This document shows positions 1 to 8,948 of a stretch of 64,000 nt of DNA, one piece after another (the stretch's first letter is position 1; each line of letters opens with the position of its first letter). Position numbers and translations under genes: made by a program. Below the pieces are notes generated by a model. It saw only the letters and a program-made list of their open reading frames with translations. It had not been told where the DNA came from and did not search any database. Origin of the DNA: CAJWKT01 sp964465375 (GTDB taxonomy: Bacteria; Pseudomonadota; Gammaproteobacteria; Steroidobacterales; Rariloculaceae); assembly GCA_964465375.1 (NCBI GenBank), contig CAYXIJ010000003.1, positions 59,209 through 123,208 of the forward strand, in the 5' to 3' direction.

Positions 1-2304
1 ATGAACACCATGGATATTGAGCGGGTTGAGCTCCTGCGTGGACCGCAGGGTACGCTCTTCGGTAAGAATGTGACCGGTGGAGCCGTTAACATTGTTACAG
101 CAAAACCCGGACCAGACTTTGATGCGAGCTTTACGCTTCGTGCAGCTGAGGATGGCCAGGCCGATCTCCGAGGCATGGTCAATGTTCCGCTGGGAGACAC
201 TGTTTTCGCGCGGATCGCTGCATCCAGTCAGAGTTATGACGGGCACTATTACAACCACAATTTAAAGGAACAAGTCGGTGCACTTGACCGTACGTCCTAC
301 AATGCCGCGTTACGGTTTCAGCCGAACGATAACTGGACCGTCGACTTAAGTATCAATAAGGATCAGCGCAGGGACGACAACATGCCGATCCAGTGCGACC
401 CCAAGGATGGTTCTGCACCAGGCTGGGGCGGCATGTCCAGCAAGTGGAAGAGCTATGTGGATGGGCGCTTAAACCATTTGGATCGGGGTTATTACCGGTC
501 CTCCGGTGTTGCCGAGACAATGGGTGGATACGGGACCACAGAGGCAGATGATGGTACGGGCATGGTGGCGGACCACGCTGCTGCCTGTAAGGCAGATGTA
601 GCAGCCGGTCCTTACGTTACTTCTTCTGACCAGAGATCATTCTCCTGGTTGGATGTGGACTCATACTTTGCCACCGTGCAATGGGGATCCAATGGTGCGA
701 TCGGTGGATTGGAAGACCTGAACATGAAGTTCCGCTACTCCAGCCGTGAGACCGATTACGATTATCAGCAGGACCGGGACGGTAGCTTCTACGATATCGA
801 CAATATCGGCATGCCGGTCTGGGCAACCAGCACGGGTGGCGATGTAGGTCAGGATAATGACACCGAGGGCTGGGAACTGCTTTTCGAAGGTCAGGCCAGT
901 GACCGGCTTTCTTTCACCGTGGGTTATAACTACTTCTACGAGTTGGCCAGAAATGGTGACGGTGCCTGCCGTACTGCCTTTGAGGCTAGTGGCTATTCGA
1001 AGGTTACCAGTGTGAAAGATCAGCCTACACCTACGAATGGAAATGCAGACGGGTCTTCGGGCGTGGATTGCTCCAGCATGCTTTCTTCGCTGTATTTTGA
1101 TCTTCTACCGGGCTGGTTCCTGCCTTTTGCCAACAGCTCCAGGATCGAAAATGAATCAAACGCTTTTTTTGCGCATATCACCTATGACATCAACGACGAC
1201 TGGACATTGGATATCGGCGCACGAAACACCACAGATGACCGGAATTTCTGGAATCTGGAATCCGCGATTGATGGCTGTAAGATCGAAGAGCAGATAGCTG
1301 GTGGCGGCAGGAGCGATGTCCAGTACAGGAAGCTGGGAGCAGGACATTCGATCACCGCACCAGGAATGTGTGAACACACTTGGTTTGTATCCTTTAACTC
1401 CGCAATTGTTGAGGGTTTCTACAACTCGGCAGACGATGAGTTTAGTGCAACAACACCGATGGTCAGCCTGACTCGTAATTTGGCAGGTGGTGGAAACATG
1501 GATGAGGGCATGATTTATTTCTTGTACTCGGAAGGTTTCCTGACGGGTGGTTTCAATACTGAGGTCAATTCAAACTTGCCACAAATTAAAAACTTCCTGT
1601 CCTATGACCCAGAGTCAGTAACCAATTACGAGATTGGCTTCAAGGGCACATTCAATAATGGGCGTATCCGGCTGAATGCGGATTACTTCATGATGGATTA
1701 TCAGGATAAGCAGGAAGCCATTTCCGTAGCGAACCCGGATGCTCTGTATGGTGTTGACGAGACCTTAGGTATCGTGACCAATGTCGCTTCAGTGGATATT
1801 TCTGGTATTGAGTTCGAGTTGCGTGCCAATGTCTGGGACGGCGGCTTTCTCTCGCTAGATGTCGGTACGCTCTCTAATGAGTATGACTCGTTCAAATATG
1901 CTGACCCAGAGAAATCAGGGAGCTTTATTGATGAGTCTAATACCACCATCCAAGATCTGACGGCTGACTTTACGATGAACTTGGGTATTGAGCATACGTT
2001 CAATCTGAGTAACGGTGGAACATTTACACCGAGAGTCAATGCCTACCATTCTGATGATATTGACTATCGTGTATCGAACCGGAGCGCCCCTCCATCGCAG
2101 TGTAACCAGCCTGCGTGGACCAAGGTTGGCTTCCGGGGTACCTATACACCGCCGCAGGGCAATTGGAGGATGTCAGTCTTTGGTGACAACATCACTGATG
2201 AGCGCATTTTCGAAATGTGCGCAGCATCTCGCGGTGTCTATAAGCAGCGCTACGAGAGACCAGCGTATTGGGGACTTGAGTTCACCGCTGACTTCGGTGG
2301 CTAA
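1..2304 (+). CDS. TonB-dependent receptor, N-terminus cut by window edge
   Basis: Outer-membrane TonB-dependent receptor, importing an unknown ligand with energy from TonB-ExbBD. The visible 767 residues begin inside the plug domain: the motif RGPQGTLFGKN lies at about residues 14-24 and is followed by GGAVNIVT, both classic plug signatures. The rest has alternating beta-strand, aromatic-rich barrel character with long Cys-containing loops (for example around residues 130-200 and 320-350). A TonB box and signal peptide are not visible because the gene starts upstream of the window; the ATG at base 1 is not the real start. A strong terminator follows 33 bp after the stop. Family assignment is secure; the substrate cannot be inferred. 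Confidence 0.93.
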   Translation: MNTMDIERVELLRGPQGTLFGKNVTGGAVNIVTAKPGPDFDASFTLRAAEDGQADLRGMVNVPLGDTVFARIAASSQSYDGHYYNHNLKEQVGALDRTSYNAALRFQPNDNWTVDLSINKDQRRDDNMPIQCDPKDGSAPGWGGMSSKWKSYVDGRLNHLDRGYYRSSGVAETMGGYGTTEADDGTGMVADHAAACKADVAAGPYVTSSDQRSFSWLDVDSYFATVQWGSNGAIGGLEDLNMKFRYSSRETDYDYQQDRDGSFYDIDNIGMPVWATSTGGDVGQDNDTEGWELLFEGQASDRLSFTVGYNYFYELARNGDGACRTAFEASGYSKVTSVKDQPTPTNGNADGSSGVDCSSMLSSLYFDLLPGWFLPFANSSRIENESNAFFAHITYDINDDWTLDIGARNTTDDRNFWNLESAIDGCKIEEQIAGGGRSDVQYRKLGAGHSITAPGMCEHTWFVSFNSAIVEGFYNSADDEFSATTPMVSLTRNLAGGGNMDEGMIYFLYSEGFLTGGFNTEVNSNLPQIKNFLSYDPESVTNYEIGFKGTFNNGRIRLNADYFMMDYQDKQEAISVANPDALYGVDETLGIVTNVASVDISGIEFELRANVWDGGFLSLDVGTLSNEYDSFKYADPEKSGSFIDESNTTIQDLTADFTMNLGIEHTFNLSNGGTFTPRVNAYHSDDIDYRVSNRSAPPSQCNQPAWTKVGFRGTYTPPQGNWRMSVFGDNITDERIFEMCAASRGVYKQRYERPAYWGLEFTADFGG

Positions 2305-2336
2305 TCCTTAAATATTGTTTGGATTTTTTGCCTTGT

Positions 2337-2371
2337 ACACGGCACCTCTTCGGGGGTGCCGTGTTTTTTTT
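2337..2371 (+). terminator. Rho-independent terminator after TonB receptor
   Basis: A perfect 10-bp stem (2337-2346 with 2355-2364) is closed by a CTTCGG-type tetraloop and followed by a run of T. It ends transcription of the receptor gene at 1-2304. Confidence 0.9.
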
Positions 2372-2458
2372 GTTTCCCTTTTCCCGTATGACGTCCATGA
2401 AATGATGCCCGTTCTTTTCCATAGGCGGTTTTTTGTGTGATGATCAGTGTGTGCGTGA

Positions 2459-2479
2459 GGTATTGCGGGGCGTAATACC
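2459..2479. promoter_or_regulatory. Palindromic operator candidate GGTAT-N11-ATACC
   Basis: An inverted repeat with arms GGTATT / AATACC in a 21-bp core lies just upstream of a promoter-like -35/-10 pair and about 100 bp before the ATG at 2578. A second site with the same GGTAT-N11-ATACC layout is at 27464-27484. Likely a binding site for a dimeric regulator; the regulator is not in the window. Confidence 0.35.
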
Positions 2480-2510
2480 TGCCCGGACCTTTTCGGTCTG
2501 CACGCGAAGA

Positions 2511-2538
2511 TTGAGTGTATATGCGTTAAAACTATAAT
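2511..2538 (+). promoter_or_regulatory. Sigma70-like promoter for CocE-type hydrolase
   Basis: TTGAGT (2511-2516) and TATAAT (2533-2538) are separated by 16 bp. The start codon of the next gene is 39 bp downstream of the -10 box, with an AGGAGG ribosome site between them. Confidence 0.5.
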
Positions 2539-2577
2539 AATTCCTTGTGTAACCCGGGTACTTTCAGGAGGTTTTGA

Positions 2578-4239
2578 ATGAAGTTCGGCGTGATTTTTGC
2601 AATTTTTTGGTTTGCCTTAGTGGGTAGTCTGGTATCCGCCCAGGATGATCTGTCCGTGCCTGAGTACTCGGTTATTTTTGAAAAGGACGTGCCTATCCAG
2701 GTGCGTGACGGTACCGTTCTTCGCGCTGATGTATATCGCCCCGACGTGCCGCAGGGTGGTGCTGAGAAATTCCCTGCGCTGATCAGTCTGTCGGCTTACC
2801 AAAAGGCGATGGATCGGATTCTGCCCCATGAACCTCCGTTCACGCACGTAGAACGCCCAGAGCCTGACTGGTGGGTCCCCAGAGGCTATACCCTTGTTTT
2901 TATCGATACCCGGGGGACCGGAACCTCGCCGGGGCAGTCCGACCTATGGTCCATGCAAGAGGCTTGGGATTATTATGATTCTATCGAATGGGCTGCCGAT
3001 CAACCCTGGAGTAACGGTAAGGTTGGGCTTGTTGGTGTCTCCTATTACGCGATCACCCAATGGAATGTTTCCAGCCTTCAGCCACCATCGCTTACCACTA
3101 TCGTTCCCTGGGAAGGCTGGGCTGATATGTACCGGGACTCCGTTTTCCATGGGGGAATTTTTAATCAAGGGTTTTATGGGCGATGGTGGCTGGATGTGCG
3201 AGGAAAACAGCTACTTGAGAATACCCGTGCAGACAATTCAGCTGCACTCAGCGAAGACCTGATCTACAATTTTATGGCTCATCATCTTGATAGCCCATGG
3301 TGGGATGAAGTTAAGTCCCGAGCCCAGTTCGATAAAATTACTGTGCCTCTTTATAGCTCGGGCAATTGGGGTGGTTGGAACCACCACATGCGCGGGAATG
3401 TAGATGGCTATGTCCGTTCTGCCTCAACCCACAAGAAGCTAGAAATGCATATCGGGGGCCACACCGATGCTTTCTATTCTGATGAGGGTAAGCACGAGAT
3501 GCTCCGCTGGTATGACTACTGGTTAAAGGGCAGGGATACTGGAATCATGGATGAACCCCCGGTCAAGCTTTGTATCCGTACCAGCGTGCGCGAATGTGAG
3601 TGGCGCTTTGAGAATGAGTGGCCACTAGCAAGAACACAGTACCGGCGTTATTACTTGAACCCGGAGGCCGCGGGGGTTGTTCAGGACGCTGTTCACGACG
3701 CGATACTTACTACCACGCCTCCTTCAAGGGAAGGTCAGTTGGTCTATCCTACGGGGCCAGAGGCGTATTCCCGGGGATTGGCAGGCCAGCCTACGCTAAC
3801 TTTTGTGACTGAGCCAATGAGTGAGGATGTTGAGGTCACCGGCCACAGCAACCTGGTTATGTGGGTGTCTTCTGAAACGGATGATATGGATATTTTTGCA
3901 TATCTTCGCAATATGGCTCCCGATGGAACCGTAGAAACAGCAACCCGGGGTATTTTGCGGGTTGCGTTGCGCAAGTTGAACCCTGAGCTTTCGACCCCAT
4001 ACCGGCCCTACCACTCACATGATGAGGAGCAGAAATTGACTCCAGGGGAGGTTGTTCCAGTTCAGGTGGAAATTTGGGCCACGAGTATGGTCTTTAAGGC
4101 AGGCCATCGAATTCGGCTGGATGTGCAGCCCCATGACGGACAGCATTATTTTGCAGCCTATGCGTTGGGTAATAACACAATTTATACCGGTGGCGACCGG
4201 GCATCTTATGTTCTTTTGCCGTTTGTCCCGGCAAAGTAA
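2578..4239 (+). CDS. CocE/NonD-family secreted hydrolase
   Basis: Alpha/beta hydrolase of the CocE/X-Pro dipeptidyl-peptidase (S15) group, cleaving esters or amides of unknown identity in the periplasm. A signal peptide covers about residues 1-21 and ends in VSAQ. The nucleophile elbow GVSYY puts the catalytic Ser at residue 155. The oxyanion segment RGTGTS is around residue 112, and GGHTD carries the likely catalytic His. The C-terminal third (from about residue 390) is the jelly-roll domain typical of this family, with the motif HRIRLDV. The 553-residue length fits the family. The start is set by AGGAGG at 2566-2571. A second hydrolase follows 22 bp later, so the two are probably cotranscribed. 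Confidence 0.9.
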   Translation: MKFGVIFAIFWFALVGSLVSAQDDLSVPEYSVIFEKDVPIQVRDGTVLRADVYRPDVPQGGAEKFPALISLSAYQKAMDRILPHEPPFTHVERPEPDWWVPRGYTLVFIDTRGTGTSPGQSDLWSMQEAWDYYDSIEWAADQPWSNGKVGLVGVSYYAITQWNVSSLQPPSLTTIVPWEGWADMYRDSVFHGGIFNQGFYGRWWLDVRGKQLLENTRADNSAALSEDLIYNFMAHHLDSPWWDEVKSRAQFDKITVPLYSSGNWGGWNHHMRGNVDGYVRSASTHKKLEMHIGGHTDAFYSDEGKHEMLRWYDYWLKGRDTGIMDEPPVKLCIRTSVRECEWRFENEWPLARTQYRRYYLNPEAAGVVQDAVHDAILTTTPPSREGQLVYPTGPEAYSRGLAGQPTLTFVTEPMSEDVEVTGHSNLVMWVSSETDDMDIFAYLRNMAPDGTVETATRGILRVALRKLNPELSTPYRPYHSHDEEQKLTPGEVVPVQVEIWATSMVFKAGHRIRLDVQPHDGQHYFAAYALGNNTIYTGGDRASYVLLPFVPAK

Positions 4240-4261
4240 CCAGGGTTAAGGAGTAGAACTT

Positions 4262-5272
4262 ATGCGTTTCGCAATTTTTTCTATTACCACAAGTGTTTTT
4301 TTTACCGCTTCTTTAGCGCAAGAGAACCTGAGTATTGATCCCACTTGGCTGCACGTACCGGAAGCAGTCACTGAGGATGAGCCTGTGTTGATAGAGCCGG
4401 TCATGGGCTCAGATATTCCAGTGGAGTTGCGTTTTGTGGAGCTGCTGGACGGTATTTATGCTCCAATTGGTTTCCGGAAACCCGAAGGGGCTGGCCCGTT
4501 TCCTACGATCGTTTTCGCACACATGAATGGTGGGTACGGCTTGCGCTGGATCCGTGAGTGGACCCAGTATGGTAGTGGTACGCTTGAGGCATTTCTTGAT
4601 GCTGGCTACGCTGTGGTGTGGATGCGTTACCGAGCCGAAGTAGATACGCCCTATGGTTCCGAGCTCACTGTTAGGGAGTTCCAGGGCCGCGATCGCTGGA
4701 GTCGTGGGCCGTTGGAATATGAAGACGCTATTTCCATCATTGAGTATGTTAAACAACTGCCTGCCGTTGACTCAGACCGCGTAGGCTGGCTTGGCGTGAG
4801 TCATGGTGGCGAGATGCTTCTCAAGATTGCCTCGGAGTATGATGGTCTGCGCGCAGGCGTCGCGAGCGAGCCGGCAGCTATGGATTATCTTGCCAGGCTT
4901 TCCCCGGACCCAAATGCACCAATAGAGCCTCCGCAGCCGGAAACAATGACAGAGAATACGCCAGAGATGCAGGAGGGCGCAGTAAGGCAAATGAGAAACC
5001 AAGTTGATATGCCCCGAGCCATGGCACGCATTAATGCAATACAGATGCCGATTTTTGTTGTAGCCAGGGATCGAGACCACAATCAGGCGACCTTCAGGTT
5101 GGCTTATGAATTGATGCGGGATGCAGGTAAACCGGCAGAATGGAAGTCTTACGATCACGATCATCATGGTTTCATATTCATTCAGCGCGACAGCAATGGT
5201 AACTATCATCCCGATCTTCTGCAGAGAGAAGCGGTCGAAGATTCCATTGCTTTCTTTGATCGACATCTTTAG
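4262..5272 (+). CDS. Secreted alpha/beta hydrolase, dienelactone hydrolase/S9-like
   Basis: Predicted periplasmic alpha/beta hydrolase of 336 residues. A short signal peptide (about residues 1-19, ending in SLAQ) precedes the domain. The nucleophile motif GVSHGG places Ser at residue 180; the likely acid lies in ARDRDH and the catalytic His in DHDHHGF, giving the order Ser-Asp-His expected of dienelactone hydrolase or prolyl-oligopeptidase-like enzymes. The substrate is unknown. An AAGGAG ribosome site precedes the ATG. It lies 22 bp behind the CocE-type hydrolase, so the pair probably forms one operon for stepwise hydrolysis of the same class of compound (inference). Confidence 0.88.
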   Translation: MRFAIFSITTSVFFTASLAQENLSIDPTWLHVPEAVTEDEPVLIEPVMGSDIPVELRFVELLDGIYAPIGFRKPEGAGPFPTIVFAHMNGGYGLRWIREWTQYGSGTLEAFLDAGYAVVWMRYRAEVDTPYGSELTVREFQGRDRWSRGPLEYEDAISIIEYVKQLPAVDSDRVGWLGVSHGGEMLLKIASEYDGLRAGVASEPAAMDYLARLSPDPNAPIEPPQPETMTENTPEMQEGAVRQMRNQVDMPRAMARINAIQMPIFVVARDRDHNQATFRLAYELMRDAGKPAEWKSYDHDHHGFIFIQRDSNGNYHPDLLQREAVEDSIAFFDRHL

Positions 5273-5545
5273 CGGGAAGAGTAGTTGTATTGGGAAAATT
5301 ATTTAATTAATAATAATTGTGAGCAATACCTAAGCCTAGGTTTCTATCTCTACCTCTGGCAACGGGGTATTCAAATGGATTGAGGTCTTGGGACCTACCT
5401 CGCTAAGCACGATTTTCTGATTGCAGGCTGCCATTCTCAACAATGGATGTGTTGCGGCGAACGGAAGGAATACTGACTTACAAAACCAAGGCAAAAATTT
5501 AAATGAGCATCTGGGTATTTCTTAAACAAAAAGGAGATAGACAAT

Positions 5546-6625
5546 ATGTTGTATTCGTGTAGCTCGGGCCTTGGTTCTACTGCCCGCGCATCCCGTGCGT
5601 CCTCCAATCACGAGAATGTAACGGTCGACATACATTGTCATGTCTACACACCGGCAGCAGATAATGCTGTGGCGGATTCAGAAGCCATAGGCCCGGAGGA
5701 TATGTTCACATTCGCCAATCAGGTCACAAGAGATGTGAACCGGGCGCAGATGGAGACGATCAATAGCAAGCTTACCTCTATTGAGGAGCGGCTAAAGGAT
5801 ATGGATTTGATGGATATTGATATTCAGGCCTTGTCACCTGCCCCACCCCAGTATTACTACAATGTTGAACCAGAGCTAGGTCTTCTATCATCTCAGATTA
5901 TTAATAACCGGATCGCAGAGATTGTCTCAGGGTATCCAGATCGTTTTGTTGGGCTCGGCACAGTGCCCATGCAAGAGCCACGGCTTGCCGTAACTGAACT
6001 TGAGCGAATGATTAATGAGCTAGGTATGCGTGGCGTTGAGATTTGTACAAATGTTGCGGGTGAGGAACTATCTTCTGATCGGTTCAAAAATTTTTTTGCA
6101 AAAGCAGAAGAACTTGATGCTTTGATCTTTATGCATCCTAACGGTTTTTCTGAGGGGCGTCGTTTGGCTGACCATTATCTGATTAATGTGATTGGAAATC
6201 CTTTGGATTCTACGGTCGCGGTTAGTCATTTAATTTTTGGTGGCGTGCTCGATGACTATCCGGGTCTAAAGATCTGTGTTGCGCATGGTGGTGGTTTCCT
6301 GCCTGCTTACTCGGGGCGCATGGACCATGCACACGGTGCTCGAAAGGATTGCCGTCGCTGTATTGAGCATCCACCCACTACTTATCTGAAAAGACTCTAC
6401 TTTGACACGGTAGTATTTACACACCATCAGCTGGAGTACCTCGTGAATCTCTATGGTGCCGATCATATTCTTCTCGGCACGGACTACCCCTATGATATGG
6501 GGATGCAAGACCCAGTTGGTTTTGTAGAGAGTTCAGCTAACTTGGACCAGAAACAGAAGGTTGCAATTACCGGTGGTAATGCTGCTCAATTATTGAAGAT
6601 AGGAACTGGTGTTTCCCATGAGTGA
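5546..6625 (+). CDS. Amidohydrolase 2 / ACMSD-like metal-dependent hydrolase
   Basis: TIM-barrel amidohydrolase of the PF04909 group, which includes aminocarboxymuconate-semialdehyde decarboxylase and related non-oxidative decarboxylases. The metal ligands are visible: HxH at His30/His32 (DIHCH), a His in FMHPNG, a His in VAHGGG and the Asp of GTDYPYD near residue 314. Length 359 fits. The N-terminus (residues 1-24) is Ser-rich and lacks a clear signal peptide, so a cytoplasmic site is likely. An AAAGGAG ribosome site supports the ATG at 5546. Its stop overlaps the start of the next gene, so the two are translationally coupled; a hydrolase/decarboxylase plus a hydroxyacid dehydrogenase suggests one catabolic pathway. 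The 273 bp upstream hold no gene that I can see. Confidence 0.88.
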   Translation: MLYSCSSGLGSTARASRASSNHENVTVDIHCHVYTPAADNAVADSEAIGPEDMFTFANQVTRDVNRAQMETINSKLTSIEERLKDMDLMDIDIQALSPAPPQYYYNVEPELGLLSSQIINNRIAEIVSGYPDRFVGLGTVPMQEPRLAVTELERMINELGMRGVEICTNVAGEELSSDRFKNFFAKAEELDALIFMHPNGFSEGRRLADHYLINVIGNPLDSTVAVSHLIFGGVLDDYPGLKICVAHGGGFLPAYSGRMDHAHGARKDCRRCIEHPPTTYLKRLYFDTVVFTHHQLEYLVNLYGADHILLGTDYPYDMGMQDPVGFVESSANLDQKQKVAITGGNAAQLLKIGTGVSHE

Positions 6626-7499
6626 TTCGAATTCAAATGTCGGTATTATTGGGCTTGGTATTATGGGTTCTGCTATTGCCGGTCATTTAATAGCACGAGG
6701 CAATACGGTGATTGGCTTTGATACTGACCCGGAGCGATGCCAAGAGGCAAAATCAATAGGCGTTTCCGTGAAGGACTCAGCTACTGAAGTCGGTATCGAC
6801 TCTAAGGTTGTACTTACCAGCTTGCCAAGTGTTAACGCACTGAACATTACAGTGGATGCATTGCTGCTGCAGCCTTGTGACGCTGTTTTGTTAGAGCTGA
6901 GCACGCTACCCCTGGATGCAAAACTTGCTAGCCATGCACAGCTCGCTGAGGCTGGTATTGAGCTTTTAGATTGCCCTCTAAGTGGTACAGGTGCCCAGGC
7001 AGTAGCCGGTGATATTTCCGTGTATGCAAGCGGGGATCAAGTTGCTTATGAGAGTTGTTTGTCTGTGGTGAAGGATTTTTCTCGGGTCAGTTATTATCTG
7101 GGGGCCTTGGGTAATGGCACAAAGATGAAGTTTGTAGCTAATTTATTGGTTGCTATCCACAATGTTGCGACGGCCGAGGCCATTGTTTTGGGAATTGAGG
7201 CAGGCCTGGATCCGGACACGCTTTGCGAGGTTGCCGGTTCTGGTGCAGGTGCATCCCGGGTGCTGGACCTGCGTGGCCCGATGATGGTGAGCGAGCAATA
7301 TGAACCAGCATCCATGAAGCTTGATGTATGGCAAAAGGATATGGCTTTAATCAGAGATTTCTCGGAAAATTGCGGCGTCAAAACCCCACTCTTTTCTGCT
7401 AGTGCACCGATCTACGATGCTGCCATTGCTCTTGGTCATGGACAGAGAGATACAGCTGCCGTTAGAAGTGTACTGCAGGATATGGTGCGCAGTGTATGA
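6618..7499 (+). CDS. 3-hydroxyisobutyrate dehydrogenase-family NAD(P)-dependent oxidoreductase
   Basis: Beta-hydroxyacid dehydrogenase of about 293 residues. The N-terminal Rossmann motif GIIGLGIMGSAIAG, the substrate-binding segment DCPLSGTGAQA, and the catalytic Lys in GNGTKMKFVANLL identify the HIBADH/tartronate-semialdehyde reductase family. It should interconvert a 3-hydroxyacid and the semialdehyde using NAD(P); the exact substrate is unknown. I use the ATG at 6618, which overlaps the previous stop by 8 bases (ATGAGTGA); a GTG at 6609 is also in frame. Tight coupling to the ACMSD-type amidohydrolase points to a shared pathway. Confidence 0.9.
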   Translation: MSDSNSNVGIIGLGIMGSAIAGHLIARGNTVIGFDTDPERCQEAKSIGVSVKDSATEVGIDSKVVLTSLPSVNALNITVDALLLQPCDAVLLELSTLPLDAKLASHAQLAEAGIELLDCPLSGTGAQAVAGDISVYASGDQVAYESCLSVVKDFSRVSYYLGALGNGTKMKFVANLLVAIHNVATAEAIVLGIEAGLDPDTLCEVAGSGAGASRVLDLRGPMMVSEQYEPASMKLDVWQKDMALIRDFSENCGVKTPLFSASAPIYDAAIALGHGQRDTAAVRSVLQDMVRSV

Positions 7500-7562
7500 G
7501 TATCCCAAAGAGCAAAATTCGAGATAGGATAAAGATTGTTTGGGGTATGCCTATCGAGATGG

Positions 7563-7730
7563 GTGGTGGCTAGAAAAAACATTATAAAAAAGGTAATTTT
7601 TTTGTCATCAATAGTAGTATTACTTTTGCTTTTTTATTTTTTCTTCTCTCCCTACCAAAAGTGTATGAGAGATTTGAAGCCTCATATTAATGTTAGGGCC
7701 AGTGTGTGTTCGCAAAGTACTATTTGGTAG
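7563..7730 (+). CDS. Possible small single-pass membrane protein
   Basis: An open frame of about 55 codons beginning with GTG at 7563 (a TTG at 7536 is also in frame). It encodes a basic N-terminus (ARKNIIKK), one strongly hydrophobic helix of about 20 residues (VIFLSSIVVLLLL and FYFFF), then SPYQKCMRDL and a second Cys near the end. The charge pattern looks like a real inner-membrane anchor with a periplasmic tail holding two cysteines. No good ribosome site is seen, so it may be spurious. Function unknown. Confidence 0.3.
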   Translation: MVARKNIIKKVIFLSSIVVLLLLFYFFFSPYQKCMRDLKPHINVRASVCSQSTIW

Positions 7731-7753
7731 CTCTTCAGTTAGAGGTAAAAGAA

Positions 7754-8782
7754 ATGGTTATTTCCCCCCGTGTTGTTTTGGCTCTTGCCACATTTTTGGC
7801 ATCCCTGGCGGCGCTGGCTCTGGAAGGCACTCTGCTGGTAGCTAATCGTGAGGGTGGGAGTATTTCGTTTTTTGATTTAACCACGGAAAGGGAGATTGCT
7901 CGTGTACCCATTGGTCCCGCGATCCCACATGAAGTGGCAATTTCCCCGGATGGCAGGTGGGCGGTAGCAGGCGAGTATGGGCCCAACGGATCACCTGGGC
8001 AGCGGTTAGTAGTGATTGACATAGTGAGTGCCCGTGTTGAGGGCTATATTGATCTGGGGACTGAATCCAGGCCGCACGACATGAGGTTTCTGCCTGACAG
8101 TCTTCGCGCAGTTGCCACCATGCAGGATTCGGATATGTTGGCCTTAGTGGATATTTTTTCCCTTGAGGTCATTCGTAAGTATCCTACTGGTGGGCGTGAA
8201 GGCCACATGGTGCGCCTTAGTCCTGATGGTATCCGTGCGTACGTAACCAGTCGTGGAGCCGAAGGAACCTTGTCCGTAATTTATCTGGAAGAGGATATTG
8301 AGCCAACGGTCATTGAAACGGGTCCGGGGGCTGAAGGGTTAGCTGTGACGGCTGATGGGGCGGAAGTTTGGGTGCTTAACCGTCAAGAGACGACGATCTC
8401 CATCATCGATACACAAAGTTTGAAAGTTGTGGAAGAGGTTTCTTCTCATGCCTTTGCAGGGCGCGCCGAAAGCCTAGAGACGGGACAAATTGCCGCTGTA
8501 AATGGAACGACAGGCCAAGAAGTGGGAGGCTATTTGCGTCTTTATGATGCCAAAAGTCGTGCTGTATTGCAGGATTTGCTAATACCCGGGGATCAGTCAG
8601 GCACAGGCGGTTACGGCTTGCTGGCAGTTGAGGGGGTACTTTTTGTGGCAACTCGCTCGGGTGGTTCGATTCTCATTTATGATCTTAAAGATCCTAGCGC
8701 CCCTTTTACGTTGGCGGATGACCACGAAGGGCCAGATGGAATGGCTTGGACGCCACTAAGACTTAACGTTTTCCAGAATTGA
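7754..8782 (+). CDS. YncE-like beta-propeller secreted protein
   Basis: Seven-bladed beta-propeller protein of the YncE/surface-antigen repeat type, 342 residues. A signal peptide covers about residues 1-22 (VVLALATFLASLAALA). Repeated blade signatures are visible: ISPDGRWAVAG, LSPDGIRAYVTS and VTADGAEVWVLN, about 45 residues apart. Such proteins are periplasmic or surface-bound and may bind DNA, metal or protein; no enzymatic residues are evident. I choose the ATG at 7754, preceded by AGAGG (7741-7745), rather than an in-frame upstream start at 7706, because it places the signal peptide at the N-terminus. Confidence 0.8.
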   Translation: MVISPRVVLALATFLASLAALALEGTLLVANREGGSISFFDLTTEREIARVPIGPAIPHEVAISPDGRWAVAGEYGPNGSPGQRLVVIDIVSARVEGYIDLGTESRPHDMRFLPDSLRAVATMQDSDMLALVDIFSLEVIRKYPTGGREGHMVRLSPDGIRAYVTSRGAEGTLSVIYLEEDIEPTVIETGPGAEGLAVTADGAEVWVLNRQETTISIIDTQSLKVVEEVSSHAFAGRAESLETGQIAAVNGTTGQEVGGYLRLYDAKSRAVLQDLLIPGDQSGTGGYGLLAVEGVLFVATRSGGSILIYDLKDPSAPFTLADDHEGPDGMAWTPLRLNVFQN

Positions 8783-8948
8783 CACAAAGAATCAGCGCGT
8801 AACGCTTTGTGGTCTTAAGCCTTTTAGGTGCTTACGTTTATTGGTTTTGAGTATCTTTTGGTACTCCACCGTGATGTTGAAACTGGCGATAACGTAAAAC
8901 ATCTCAAGAAGGACAGGAACACAAATCTGCGTGCTCCTATTTGCCCGA

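Noticed and set aside
4772..5266. Minus-strand frame of 164 codons
   Set aside because: Antisense to a clear alpha/beta hydrolase with all catalytic residues; no ribosome site or recognised domain.
8783..8830. Hairpin CACAAAG/CTTTGTG after the YncE-like gene
   Set aside because: Long loop and no T-run; not convincing as a terminator.
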